DNA of 64,000 bases from assembly GCA_024691105.1 (NCBI GenBank), contig JAILNY010000020.1, positions 1 through 64,000 of the forward strand, written 5' to 3'. A program made the translations under genes and the position numbers. The DNA is from Treponema sp. GTDB lineage: Bacteria > Spirochaetota > Spirochaetia > Treponematales > Treponemataceae. This document shows positions 36,601 to 44,638 of the stretch, in pieces. Under the pieces are notes generated by a model, which saw only the letters and a program-made list of their open reading frames with translations, ran no database searches and had not been told where the DNA came from. The first letter of the stretch is position 1; each line of letters opens with the position of its first letter.

Positions 36601-37448
36601 AAAATATCAAGATTGAAACATGGAGTGAAATTTCTAACCCGTATATTTTCCAGGATATCAACAATACGGCTGAGGCTGTATTTAACATTATCACAAATGC
36701 AATCAACTTTACTCCAAATGGTGGAACCGTTTCGTTTGGACTCAGACAGTATCCGGGAAAAACTCTTGATACATGTATCATTGAGTTTAAATGTATTGAC
36801 ACCGGAATCGGAATGTCAAAAGAATCTCTTTCAAAGGTATTTGAAAGTTTTAAATGGCAGAATAAATATTTTGACAATTACGGACACACAATCGGGCTTG
36901 GCCTTGTAATTACAAAGCAAATAATCGATTTGATGCATGGAACAATTGATATTAAAAGTGAACCTGGAAAGGGAACAGAAGTCACGTTTATTATTCCACA
37001 CAGATATGCAACAAAGGCAGAAGTCCTAAAAAATGAATCGCTTATCAAAAATACCTTTGACAAAATCCGTGGCTCAAAAATCCTTGTTGTTGATGATAAC
37101 TATATCAGCCTTGAAGTTGCCCTGCCGATTCTTGAAGAAGCGGGCTTTACTGTAGACATTGCACACAATGGAAAAAATGCTCTGGAATTGCTTAAAAATT
37201 CTTCAAGCGATAACTATGATGTAATACTTATAGAATGGGATATGGGACAAAACGACAGCGTGCAGACAGCATACGATATACGCAGTCTGGATGATCCTAA
37301 AAAAGCATCGATTCCGATTATTGCGATGACAAACAGATCATCAGATATACTTGACCGTCAGCAGCTTAATGACCTTACATGCGGCTGCATAGAAAAACCG
37401 CTCAATATCTATAATCTTGTCGAAATCCTTGCATCAGTCTGGAAATAA
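33672..37448 (+). CDS. REC-GGDEF-EAL-PAS-histidine kinase-REC signalling protein
   Basis: A 1258-residue cytosolic protein without membrane segments. Order: degenerate receiver (18-135), diguanylate-cyclase-like domain (142-300) with GGDQF instead of GGEEF near residue 220, EAL phosphodiesterase (310-560) with intact EAL, VNIS, MDDFGSGYSSL, KLDISFV and QGYCFSKP, PAS region (590-720), HisKA with LSHHIRNPMN (His892), HATPase with N-box and GHTIGLGL, and a C-terminal receiver. The residue after the phospho-His is His rather than acidic. In the last receiver the acceptor Asp is Glu1188 (LIEWDMG). It probably degrades cyclic di-GMP; kinase output is doubtful. A good terminator follows. Confidence 0.9.
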   Translation: MQKSEPKEKVGQTSKHSVFIVNFSKKDAADLIKILPSDCSTIEILTLKEIQPQLKKFNPYSSFIILDINDKTDKCQKFITELKQNPETANIAVIISIDRSNEKLEDKFIDLGITDYIFKPHNPKRVKTRVKNIIRMLEASHFLNELEHDELTGVYTRQAFVRKATEYLSANPDKVFGILGFDFENFKLTNTQYGEDKCNEFLAYVGHSLLQNIESNVTGRFGGDQFVIMFEKTKKNDVLYIRRLARKILESAPIEHQNVKIGICAPISSDMPIERYCDQAFLAIKTIKGVYGQDIVEYKDEFQNQLLEEQRISDSMEEALVKQQFQVYYQPKHETISGKVAGAEALVRWIHPECGFMSPGQFIPLFERNGFITKLDSYIIKKVCADIKSWQKKGLPVVPISVNISRRDYLESGWLDKQLEYIDKMEIDHSLIHVEVTESLYSEYMDLIIDQVKKTQNLGFLIEMDDFGSGYSSLGMIATFPLNVIKLDISFVRNIDVNEIIIENIIRMAHSMGLTTIAEGAETERHFKVLKSLGCDLIQGYCFSKPLPVTDFENYLISNDTSAVRGKKTASTNVKDKISPGGRENIIKAVNEIAEGLPGGFFSYHADERREIISINQELLRIYECESTEEFRSFVKNSFNNMIHPDDREKAFSIITKNTQSDNQIGTCEYRIQCKNGDVKYLKVYGRSVRTDIYGQVVYAFANDITQEKIRRKEEMQRNEVISGLSRSYNSIFLVDFETDQIIPYALNSDFGGVIRNSLEKGTSYNQIRIEYADRYVAAEDREQMKKISSKEYITQEFKNTDFFSFTFHKINNDNTFTLMELSVRRLADEKSDVRAVFAYRPVSENMILKEQERNKELVEIIDMQKENEKVYKASLKAANDAKDTFIYNLSHHIRNPMNSVMGFIGEALRSDNDPSVMTDILHKIQEEGIFLLRLINNVIKLSQIGNDELRIIEIPTDISGAVEKTAVFAAPLAKEKNIKIETWSEISNPYIFQDINNTAEAVFNIITNAINFTPNGGTVSFGLRQYPGKTLDTCIIEFKCIDTGIGMSKESLSKVFESFKWQNKYFDNYGHTIGLGLVITKQIIDLMHGTIDIKSEPGKGTEVTFIIPHRYATKAEVLKNESLIKNTFDKIRGSKILVVDDNYISLEVALPILEEAGFTVDIAHNGKNALELLKNSSSDNYDVILIEWDMGQNDSVQTAYDIRSLDDPKKASIPIIAMTNRSSDILDRQQLNDLTCGCIEKPLNIYNLVEILASVWK

Positions 37449-37453
37449 AAAAA

Positions 37454-37480
37454 CCGCGGGCTTTCTCCCGCGGCTCTTTC
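37454..37480 (+). terminator. Terminator after the signalling gene
   Basis: CCGCGGG, CTTTCT, CCCGCGG form a perfect GC stem starting six bases after the stop codon, followed by a T-rich tail. Confidence 0.8.
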
Positions 37481-37533
37481 TTTGCCCCTGTAAGGGCGGA
37501 CTTTAACCTGATGCAAAACCGGCAACGCTCAAT

Positions 37534-38934
37534 TTACTTTTTCTGCTCACTTGGCTTAGACTTTGCACCTGCAACAGCTGCTGCCATCTTTTCAAGTGCT
37601 TTAGTCATATCGTTAACCATAAGAATCGGCTGTCCTGTAGCATCAAGTGTATCGCGCCAGAGTGAACCTTCCGGATCAACAGCGTTGCGGTGTGCAGTTA
37701 CTGCCTTGATAGGAAGGTGTACAAACTTGTCATGAACAAGACCGATTACACACTTTGTCTTTCCTGCCATTGCAGCGTGAACTGCGTTGTTACCAAGACG
37801 TTCACAGTAGATTGAATCGCTTGCTGTAGTAACAGAAGCACGAACCTGATAAGAAGGATCGATATATTTAAGGTTGATTTCGATATTCTTTGCCTTGAAG
37901 TACTTTTCAATTTCACTCTTCAAGAATACACCAATATCAGAAAGTTTCTTGTTTCCAGAAGCATCTGTAGCACCTGTAGCCTGAAGAAGATCCTGACCTG
38001 CACCTTCTGAAACAACGATTACTGCGTGGCCGCGTTTTGCAAGACGGCGTTCGAGAGTTGCAAGGAATCCATTCTCTCCTTCCATTTCAAATGGAACTTC
38101 AGGAATAAGACAGAAGTTTGTCTCGTGACTTGCAAGAGATGCTGCAGTTGCAATAAAGCCTGCTTCGCGTCCCATAAGTTTTACAAGACCGATACCGTTA
38201 ATTTGGCTTGCTGCTTCCATGTGAACGGCAGCAACTGCTTCTTTAGCACGCTGAACGGCTGTTTCAAAACCGAACGAACGGTCAATAAACATAAGGTCGT
38301 TATCTACAGTCTTAGGAATTCCAACTACTGCACATTTGATGCCGCGTTTTTCTACTTCGCAGGCAATGTCATAAGAACCACGCTGTGTTCCGTCGCCACC
38401 AAGAATAAAAAGCATATTGATTCCGTCGCGTTCAAGACAGTCAACGATATCGCTTACGCGCTGTCCGCCGCCACGGCTTGTTCCAAGATAAGTACCACCA
38501 ATCTTGTGGATTTCATCTATAAGATAGCGGTCAAGCTCGATTGGTTCATAACCAGATTCCGGGAAAAATCCATGGAAACCAAACTGATAGCCTTTAATTG
38601 TCTTTACTCCGTAACGTGTATTAAGACAGCGTACAACTGCGCGCATTACATCGTTAAGTCCTGGACACAAACCACCACAAGTACAGATACCTGCTCTTGC
38701 ATGAGCCGGGTCAAAGAAAATCTTTTCGCGAGGACCAGCCTTTTCCATAAGGTTTGAAGAATTAAGCACAATTGGCTTTGTCTTGTCAAAAACATTCACT
38801 TCTGCAAGAACGTAAGAATCATCGCTTACATAGTTTGCAGTGTAATCTCCATGAACTGTTGAAAGTTTGATAGGAGATGGAATCGTGCACGGGCCCAGTG
38901 TATCAATCGTAAAATCTAATTTATCGTTTTCCAT
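37534..38934 (-). CDS. 6-phosphofructokinase, plant/trypanosome-like, probably ATP-dependent
   Basis: A 466-residue glycolytic enzyme that phosphorylates fructose 6-phosphate. It has [10 protein letters not shown], the GGDGT motif (residues 179-183) and PKTVDND (207-213). Gly after the GGD corresponds to the position where PPi-dependent enzymes carry Asp, so ATP is the more likely donor, while the Lys in PKT is the PPi-type residue. This mixed pair is typical of plant and trypanosomatid ATP enzymes. The long N-terminal extension also fits that group. It is a single gene, with AAGGA upstream of the ATG. Confidence 0.92.
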   Translation of the reverse strand: MENDKLDFTIDTLGPCTIPSPIKLSTVHGDYTANYVSDDSYVLAEVNVFDKTKPIVLNSSNLMEKAGPREKIFFDPAHARAGICTCGGLCPGLNDVMRAVVRCLNTRYGVKTIKGYQFGFHGFFPESGYEPIELDRYLIDEIHKIGGTYLGTSRGGGQRVSDIVDCLERDGINMLFILGGDGTQRGSYDIACEVEKRGIKCAVVGIPKTVDNDLMFIDRSFGFETAVQRAKEAVAAVHMEAASQINGIGLVKLMGREAGFIATAASLASHETNFCLIPEVPFEMEGENGFLATLERRLAKRGHAVIVVSEGAGQDLLQATGATDASGNKKLSDIGVFLKSEIEKYFKAKNIEINLKYIDPSYQVRASVTTASDSIYCERLGNNAVHAAMAGKTKCVIGLVHDKFVHLPIKAVTAHRNAVDPEGSLWRDTLDATGQPILMVNDMTKALEKMAAAVAGAKSKPSEQKK

Positions 38935-39147
38935 AGAATTTTCGTCCTTCTGTCATATGATATTAATAGAAGAAATCTATTGGTATAAGAATATAGATAA
39001 AATTGATTTTATTCAATAGTTCATGCGGTACCTTCAATTCTTTACTAAAGTCACTTTTTCCCTTGCTCGCAGGCTGATATTTTACTATATTCTATATATA
39101 TCACTTTTTTGCGTAAGGTGAATCTTACGCTGACACGGAGGGCTTTG

Positions 39148-39756
39148 ATGAAAGCTGGAACAAAAAAAACATTAACTATTGTCGGAATCATTCTATTATG
39201 TGCATTTGCTGTTTACAGATTCTTTGGCGGAACTTACAACAAAATGGTTTCGCTTGATGAAGGTGTAAAAAGCCAGTGGTCTCAGGTACAGAATCAGTAC
39301 CAGCGCCGCATGGATTTAATTCCTAACCTTGTAAGCACAGTAAAAGGCTATGCTAGCCACGAAACAGATGTATTTACACAGATTGCCGAAGCCCGCTCAA
39401 AAGCCGGCGGAGTTGTAAATGTAGATTCAGAAATGCTTGATGACCCAGAACAGTTTGCAAAATATCAGAAGGTTCAGAATGACCTTGGTGCAAGTTTACA
39501 GCGCCTTCTCGTAGTTACAGAAAATTACCCGGAACTTAAGGCAGACAAAAACTTTCTTGCACTTCAGGATCAGCTTGAAGGAACAGAAAACAGAATCTCA
39601 ACCGAACGTCGCAAATATAACGAATCTGTCGAAGCATACAACAGATACATCCGTTCATTCCCAAAAAACATCATTGCAAACATGAACGGCTTTAGACAGA
39701 AAGCATATTTTACTGCAGCCGACGAAGCACAGACTGCTCCAAAAGTTGAATTTTAA
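39148..39756 (+). CDS. LemA family protein
   Basis: A 202-residue protein with one N-terminal membrane anchor (TIVGIILLCAFAVYRFF) and a long helical domain with the family pattern YNKMVSLDEGVKSQWSQVQN, RRMDLIPNLVSTVKGYA and NRISTERRKYNESVEAYN. The start at 39148 has CGGAGGG upstream. It is followed by two TPM-domain genes, a common arrangement whose function is poorly known and may concern envelope maintenance. Confidence 0.93.
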   Translation: MKAGTKKTLTIVGIILLCAFAVYRFFGGTYNKMVSLDEGVKSQWSQVQNQYQRRMDLIPNLVSTVKGYASHETDVFTQIAEARSKAGGVVNVDSEMLDDPEQFAKYQKVQNDLGASLQRLLVVTENYPELKADKNFLALQDQLEGTENRISTERRKYNESVEAYNRYIRSFPKNIIANMNGFRQKAYFTAADEAQTAPKVEF

Positions 39757-39778
39757 CAAAGCGCAGGACTGAATAGAC

Positions 39779-40471
39779 ATGAAAACTAAAACTGTTATAA
39801 AAAAACTCAGACTTGATAAAGACGGGTTTGAAAAAATTCAACTGGCAGTAAAAAACGCAGAATGCAGAACATCCGGTGAAATTGCCGTATGTCTTACTGC
39901 AGAAAGCTCTGACTATTCTGTCTGGGAGCTTTTTGCAGGACTTATCTGTTCTGTATTGTGCTACGCAGTAATGCTTCCGTTCTCGGGAAACATCAGACAC
40001 TTTTACGAAAGCATAAACTGGTTAAGCCCGGAATGGTATCTGCCTGCAACCTTTGGAATTGCCGCATTTCTTGCAGTTCTCGTTTTCTTTTTCTTATTCA
40101 ACATTCCATCTCTTGACCGTCTTATAATTCCTCAAGGCTTTAAAAACAAGATGGTTTCTAAAAAAGCATTTGCTGCTTTTGCCGAGACTGGAGTTTACTG
40201 CACAGAAAACCACAACGGTATTTTAATTTACGTTTCTTATCTTGAACGTCAGGTTCGTGTAATTGCTGACAAGGGAATCTCAGATAAAATTTCTGACAAC
40301 CTCTGGCAGATTATTGCAGATGAACTTTCTGCAGAATTAAAAAAAGGAAACGGCGTTGCGGCATTCTGCGATGCAATTGAAAAATGCGGTCAGGTTTTGC
40401 AGGAGCATTTTCCGATTAAACCGAACGATGTAAACGAACTTCCTGACGGTCTTTTAATTCTTGAAAACTAA
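39779..40471 (+). CDS. TPM-domain membrane protein
   Basis: A 230-residue protein lacking a signal peptide, with two membrane segments (about residues 50-70 and 85-110) and a split TPM-type fold (KNAECRTSGEIAVCLTAES before them; HNGILIYVSYLERQVRVIADKGI after). It lies 22 bases after lemA and 11 before the next TPM gene, so the three form one operon. Its biochemical role is not established. Confidence 0.82.
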   Translation: MKTKTVIKKLRLDKDGFEKIQLAVKNAECRTSGEIAVCLTAESSDYSVWELFAGLICSVLCYAVMLPFSGNIRHFYESINWLSPEWYLPATFGIAAFLAVLVFFFLFNIPSLDRLIIPQGFKNKMVSKKAFAAFAETGVYCTENHNGILIYVSYLERQVRVIADKGISDKISDNLWQIIADELSAELKKGNGVAAFCDAIEKCGQVLQEHFPIKPNDVNELPDGLLILEN

Positions 40472-40482
40472 GGGGGAATTTT

Positions 40483-41274
40483 ATGAAGACAAAAAAAATT
40501 CTTTCAGCTGTATTATGTTCTTTTGTCGCAGCATTTTCTCTCAGTGCCCTTACAGTTCCAGAACTTACAGGTCCTGTAATTGATAACGCAAGAATTATAT
40601 CAGCCGAAAAAGAAAAAATTCTTGATGAAGAGCTCAGGGCAATTAGCGAGCAAACTGGCACACAAATTGTTGTTCTTACAATCGGCTCACTTGAAGGTCT
40701 TGATATGGACTCATATACAATGGCCGTTGCAGAAAAATGGAAAATCGGTTCTGCAAAAAATGATGACGGTGTAATTTTATTTGTTTCACTTAAAGAAAGA
40801 AAAATCCGTATCGAAGTCGGCTACGGTCTTGAACCTTCTCTGACCGATGCAAAATGCGGAATGATAATCCGAAACATCATGGCGCCAAAGTTTCAGCAGT
40901 CAAGATATGAAGAAGGTATCGTTGATGCAGTAACAGCAATTGAAGAAATAATCGGAGCAAAGCCTTCTGGTACTATAAAACTTGAACAGTCAGAACGAGA
41001 ACCTGACAGCACGGCTTTTCCGATTGTAATGTTCTTTATTTTATTCTACATCATAATGATTTCCGGAGCACTTTCGACTAAGTTCAGGGGCTTAAGATGG
41101 CTTCCGTGGGCGTTCCTGTTTATGAACAGTGGAAAAGGACATTACAGAAGCAGCCATCATTCAAACGACTTCTTTGGCGGAAGTTCAGGCGGATTTGGCG
41201 GTGGCTTTGGAGGAGGAGGCTTCTCCGGTGGCGGCGGTGGCTTTGGCGGCGGTGGCGCATCCGGGGGCTGGTAG
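40483..41274 (+). CDS. Secreted TPM-domain protein, YgcG-like, glycine-rich tail
   Basis: A 263-residue protein. It has an N-terminal signal peptide (ILSAVLCSFVAAFSLSA), a TPM domain (LTGPVIDNARIISAEKE, TGTQIVVLTIGSLEG, LKERKIRIEVGYGLEPSL), one C-terminal membrane segment and a tail made mostly of Gly, Ser and Phe ending in SGGW. This is the usual layout of the LemA-associated TPM proteins. Strong terminators follow. Confidence 0.9.
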   Translation: MKTKKILSAVLCSFVAAFSLSALTVPELTGPVIDNARIISAEKEKILDEELRAISEQTGTQIVVLTIGSLEGLDMDSYTMAVAEKWKIGSAKNDDGVILFVSLKERKIRIEVGYGLEPSLTDAKCGMIIRNIMAPKFQQSRYEEGIVDAVTAIEEIIGAKPSGTIKLEQSEREPDSTAFPIVMFFILFYIIMISGALSTKFRGLRWLPWAFLFMNSGKGHYRSSHHSNDFFGGSSGGFGGGFGGGGFSGGGGGFGGGGASGGW

Positions 41275-41312
41275 CACGCGGTGACTCCACTACCCCACCA
41301 GTATCGTCTATG

Positions 41313-41380
41313 CCGCGTGCCACGCGATTTTTCAAATCGCTGTATTCTTCCGCGTGCCACGAGAAGCGCGAACGTTCGCG
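41313..41380. repeat. Intergenic repeat with palindromes
   Basis: Between convergent genes the 12-mer CCGCGTGCCACG occurs twice (41313-41324 and 41350-41361). It is followed by GCGATTT/AAATCGC (41324-41340) the first time and by the perfect palindrome CGCGAACGTTCGCG (41367-41380) the second. It looks like two units of a degenerate palindromic repeat. No function is evident. Confidence 0.5.
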
Positions 41381-41388
41381 ATACCACG

Positions 41389-41422
41389 CAAAAAAAATGC
41401 GGCATAACGCCGCATTTTTTTT
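41389..41422. terminator. Bidirectional terminator
   Basis: ATGCGGC, ATAAC, GCCGCAT (41397-41415) with A8 before and T8 after. It serves the TPM operon and the convergent symporter gene, whose stop codon touches its edge. Confidence 0.9.
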
Positions 41423-42854
41423 ATCCCGCGATTTCTTTTCTGATGCGGTCGTATTCTTCTTCTGTAATCTTATACTTTGTATTAAAAATAATGCACGAAA
41501 TTGTTATCGCAATTACCGGCACTAAAACAATTCCCATGCGAAGTCCAAATTTCTGAAGCGATGTCGCACCCGAAATAAAATAATCCGCTTTAGATAAAAC
41601 TTCATTCTTTGCAATTTCGCCAAGCGCGCTCTGGTTTTCAAGATTACTGATATTCTGGCTTATCGAATAAATTCCACTTACAATCAAAACAAGATTTATA
41701 ATTCCCTGATTAAGAGCGCTCGCAAGCTTTGCAGAAAAACTTCGCACCGTCGAAATAATACTGTCATGTCGCTCATGAAATTTATATTCATCGTACTCGA
41801 CTGTGTTATTCAACATTACAGTCATAATCATACTGAATAGTCCCTGACCATAAAAAATTACAAAGCCGAGAATAAAAATCAGCGTAACGTTAAGCGGCAA
41901 TACATAACCGAGCGAAAGGAACAGCATGTATGCAACAAAAAGCACTGCAGAAATAATCTTTAACAATTTCTGACGACACGCTATTTTTGTAATAAGCGGG
42001 AACGTAACCTGAGAAAGTAAAGTTCCGACAGCATAAATTACAGTGAATAAAAAGACAAGATTTCCGCCGTTAGAATAACCAAATTCAAAATAGAAAAAAT
42101 TCATTCCAAAAAAGATTAACTGATTATTACCGACAAAAAACAAAACAGCGGCAATTCCACTTGCAACAAGCTGGTCATTGCGCTTAAAAATATTAAACAT
42201 TCCGCCAAGCGTAAGTTTTTCTACATTGTCTTCTGCAGCGTGATGACGCTCGCGAACCCCAAAAGTCGTAAGAAGCTGAAACGCTATAAAACCAAGAGCC
42301 ACACAGAGCGCAACAATGCGGTAAGCGTTAACGGCATTACCCGCAATCACAACAGGAACAATTCCTGCAACAGCAAACTGTCCGACGCTGATAAAAATGC
42401 TCATCAGAGTGACAAGAGTGTTACGTTCTTTTGGATCACTTGAAAGACTTGGCAACATTCCCCAGTAGGCAATGTCGTTCATTGTAAAAGTCATTCCCCA
42501 CAAAAGATAACTTATTCCAAAAAACGCAACAAAGCCCCAGCCTGTTGGTCGAAAAGAAAAGAGCGCAATTATTACAAGCGCATTTAAAATCGCACCAGAA
42601 AAAATCCAGGGCTTATATTTTCCGATTTTAAAACGACAGTTTTCAATTATGATTCCCATCAACGGATCATTAATCGCATCCCAGACAAGGCACACAATCA
42701 TTATTGTAGAAATTGCGGCAAACTGCGCAACCGTCAGCTTCATTGTGTACTGAATGTAATTAATAAGATACATGCTCACCAAAGCGTAAGCGGCATCACG
42801 ACCTGTTGCACCAATTGTGTAGCACCACTTTGTGCGTGAATCTAACTTTTCCAT
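41421..42854 (-). CDS. GPH-family (MelB-like) sugar:cation symporter
   Basis: A 477-residue membrane protein with 12 likely segments. The front is typical of the glycoside-pentoside-hexuronide family (RTKWCYTIGATGRDAAYALVS) and is followed by the loop DAINDPLMGIIIENCRFKIGKYKPWI. It imports a sugar or glycoside with a cation; the substrate is unknown. GAGG lies upstream of the ATG inside a palindrome that overlaps the promoter. No glycosidase is adjacent. Confidence 0.88.
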   Translation of the reverse strand: MEKLDSRTKWCYTIGATGRDAAYALVSMYLINYIQYTMKLTVAQFAAISTIMIVCLVWDAINDPLMGIIIENCRFKIGKYKPWIFSGAILNALVIIALFSFRPTGWGFVAFFGISYLLWGMTFTMNDIAYWGMLPSLSSDPKERNTLVTLMSIFISVGQFAVAGIVPVVIAGNAVNAYRIVALCVALGFIAFQLLTTFGVRERHHAAEDNVEKLTLGGMFNIFKRNDQLVASGIAAVLFFVGNNQLIFFGMNFFYFEFGYSNGGNLVFLFTVIYAVGTLLSQVTFPLITKIACRQKLLKIISAVLFVAYMLFLSLGYVLPLNVTLIFILGFVIFYGQGLFSMIMTVMLNNTVEYDEYKFHERHDSIISTVRSFSAKLASALNQGIINLVLIVSGIYSISQNISNLENQSALGEIAKNEVLSKADYFISGATSLQKFGLRMGIVLVPVIAITISCIIFNTKYKITEEEYDRIRKEIAG

Positions 42855-42855
42855 A

Positions 42856-42883
42856 ATAGTAAAAACCTCTTTTTACTATTATA
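42856..42883 (-). promoter_or_regulatory. Symporter promoter overlapped by a 10-bp palindrome
   Basis: On the minus strand TATAAT (42883-4278 region, exactly 42883-42878) runs into ATAGTAAAAA, GAGG, TTTTTACTAT, a perfect inverted repeat at 42879-42856 ending two bases before the ATG at 42854. The Shine-Dalgarno GAGG is the loop. It is a candidate operator, or a hairpin affecting translation. Confidence 0.5.
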
Positions 42884-42959
42884 TATCCGCATCAAAGCGT
42901 GCGCAAATTATTTCTGAAAAATCGACTGTCGCGCGTTTTTTTTTCAGCGACAAGATAAA

Positions 42960-43130
42960 TTATTTCTTTTGTGAAGGGCAGGATTTGTGCTGGGCGCATG
43001 CATTGCAGCCTGCGCAGGAACCACAGCTGCAGCCGGCGCTCTTTCCCTGCTTTTTATTCTTTATAAGTGAATATAATATCGCAGCAACAACTCCAGCTAA
43101 AATTAAACTTACAACTATGGTTCCAAACAT
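42960..43130 (-). CDS. FeoB-associated Cys-rich membrane protein-like
   Basis: A 56-residue protein. An N-terminal membrane segment (VVSLILAGVVAAILYSLI) is followed by a basic stretch and a cysteine-rich tail with seven Cys (GCSCGSCAGCNACAQHKSC). This matches the small FeoB-associated proteins that usually follow the ferrous iron transporter FeoB. No feoB is nearby; here it lies 29 bases after the outer-membrane protein gene on the same strand, with GGAG upstream. A metal-binding role is inferred. Confidence 0.75.
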   Translation of the reverse strand: MFGTIVVSLILAGVVAAILYSLIKNKKQGKSAGCSCGSCAGCNACAQHKSCPSQKK

Positions 43131-43159
43131 TTTATTTCTCCAATTAAAAGCTTTTATTA

Positions 43160-44626
43160 CTATAAAGCAAATCGCGCACTTATAAAAGCAGTACTCAAAT
43201 CTTTATAGGTTCCATACTTTCCTTTTTTCTCAGGACCCGGAATAAAAATGTAGGCACCTGCAGAAAAAGTAAGCTGATCTGATATGCTGTAATTTACCGA
43301 AGGATAAATCACGCTGTCAAAATCATTAAGGCCAAGCAATGCAACAAGATTTAATTTTAAGGTTTCATTCAGCAAAGTTTTTGAAACGCTGAGTGTCACT
43401 CCGTGAGTATATGGTGTCTCGCGGTCAAGTGAATCAATGTTTCCAAAAACATAATCGCAGTAGTATTGCGCAGTTATAGTCCAGCCCGTAGGCATCCAGT
43501 CAACTCCCGTCAGTGCCGAAAGCTCATTACGCTGTTCAAAAAAATCTACCTTTGCAGGCGAAGTTCCGTTCATTGCCGCTGCAGTCTGAGCCGCAATCTT
43601 TTCTTTTAAGACTGACTCCGACGACTTTTGAAAATATCTGTCCGGAAAGAACGCAGCCTCTAACCGGATTACAGTTTCGCCGACAGGAATTGCCGCATCT
43701 GCTCCGATCATCGCAACGCGTTTGTATTCACCACTAACAGAAAGCCCTGTCGGAACAGTCGGCGTTGAAGGCGCTCCATAGCTTAACGTGTAGTCAAACA
43801 ACGGAATATTATCCCAGCCGTAAAATCCGTAAAGTGAGATATCAAGCGCAGAAAAATATCCAGAAAGCTTTGCTCCGTATTCACCGTTCCAGATTGCAAC
43901 TTCAGGCGCTGTAATATTTCCGATTGATACAGGAAGCTTTAAAGTCGTACCGGCTGACGGTACGGGAAAATCAACAGATGATGGTATTACAAATCTTTTG
44001 AGTGGATTTCCGTCATCGATAGGGAGTGCAGTTGATGTGACAAAAGGAATCCACCAGATGTCGGCCGCAAAAGAGTTTACGTTAAACGAAACTCTTACGG
44101 CGTCAACTGCAATCTTTGCTTTATCAATTGCCATCTGTGCAAGACTCTGCATATTTTCAGGACAGATGATATTTGTTACATCAATTCCATCAGCCTTACC
44201 CCATGCAGTTTTCTGGCGGCCAATGCGGATCCCCCAGAACGAACTTGTGTAATCCGCCCAGAGCTCACCAAGATTAAGATTAAAACCATAACCAAAATTT
44301 ACTCCGGCGCCACTTCCTGTAACTCCACCGCCACTCAAAGCACTTCCATTAATTGCTCCGTTAAGCGCGCGAGCTGCATCATACGAAAGCGTTGCTTCGG
44401 CATAAGCAGAAGTGTTCCCGTAATACGCATCAAGCTTTGTCTTAAACGAAGTATCTCCGATAGTAAAGCGGCCGCTTGCGCTGTCTGTATCAGTCCATGG
44501 CAGTGCAGCTCCCCAGCGAGTTTCTATATCGCAGGAAAAATCTACACCACCTTCTGCACTCAACGGAACTGCAGAAGCGACCAAAACAATAAATGCAAAG
44601 GCAAAATTAAGATATTGTTTTTTCAT
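43160..44626 (-). CDS. Outer-membrane beta-barrel protein, DUF1302-like
   Basis: A 488-residue protein with a signal peptide cleaved near PLSA and alternating beta strands ending in an aromatic-rich C-terminus (STAFISARFAL). The stretch WGIRIGRQKTAWGKADGIDV resembles the DUF1302 porin-like family. It follows the LolA-like gene by 12 bases in an operon led by an RND protein, a grouping known for lipid or hydrophobic-compound export. The cargo is unknown. Confidence 0.75.
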   Translation of the reverse strand: MKKQYLNFAFAFIVLVASAVPLSAEGGVDFSCDIETRWGAALPWTDTDSASGRFTIGDTSFKTKLDAYYGNTSAYAEATLSYDAARALNGAINGSALSGGGVTGSGAGVNFGYGFNLNLGELWADYTSSFWGIRIGRQKTAWGKADGIDVTNIICPENMQSLAQMAIDKAKIAVDAVRVSFNVNSFAADIWWIPFVTSTALPIDDGNPLKRFVIPSSVDFPVPSAGTTLKLPVSIGNITAPEVAIWNGEYGAKLSGYFSALDISLYGFYGWDNIPLFDYTLSYGAPSTPTVPTGLSVSGEYKRVAMIGADAAIPVGETVIRLEAAFFPDRYFQKSSESVLKEKIAAQTAAAMNGTSPAKVDFFEQRNELSALTGVDWMPTGWTITAQYYCDYVFGNIDSLDRETPYTHGVTLSVSKTLLNETLKLNLVALLGLNDFDSVIYPSVNYSISDQLTFSAGAYIFIPGPEKKGKYGTYKDLSTAFISARFAL

Positions 44627-44638
44627 ACAGGCCTCGCA

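Noticed and set aside
38026..38757. 243-codon open frame opposite phosphofructokinase
   Set aside because: Antisense shadow; phosphofructokinase motifs are intact on the other strand.
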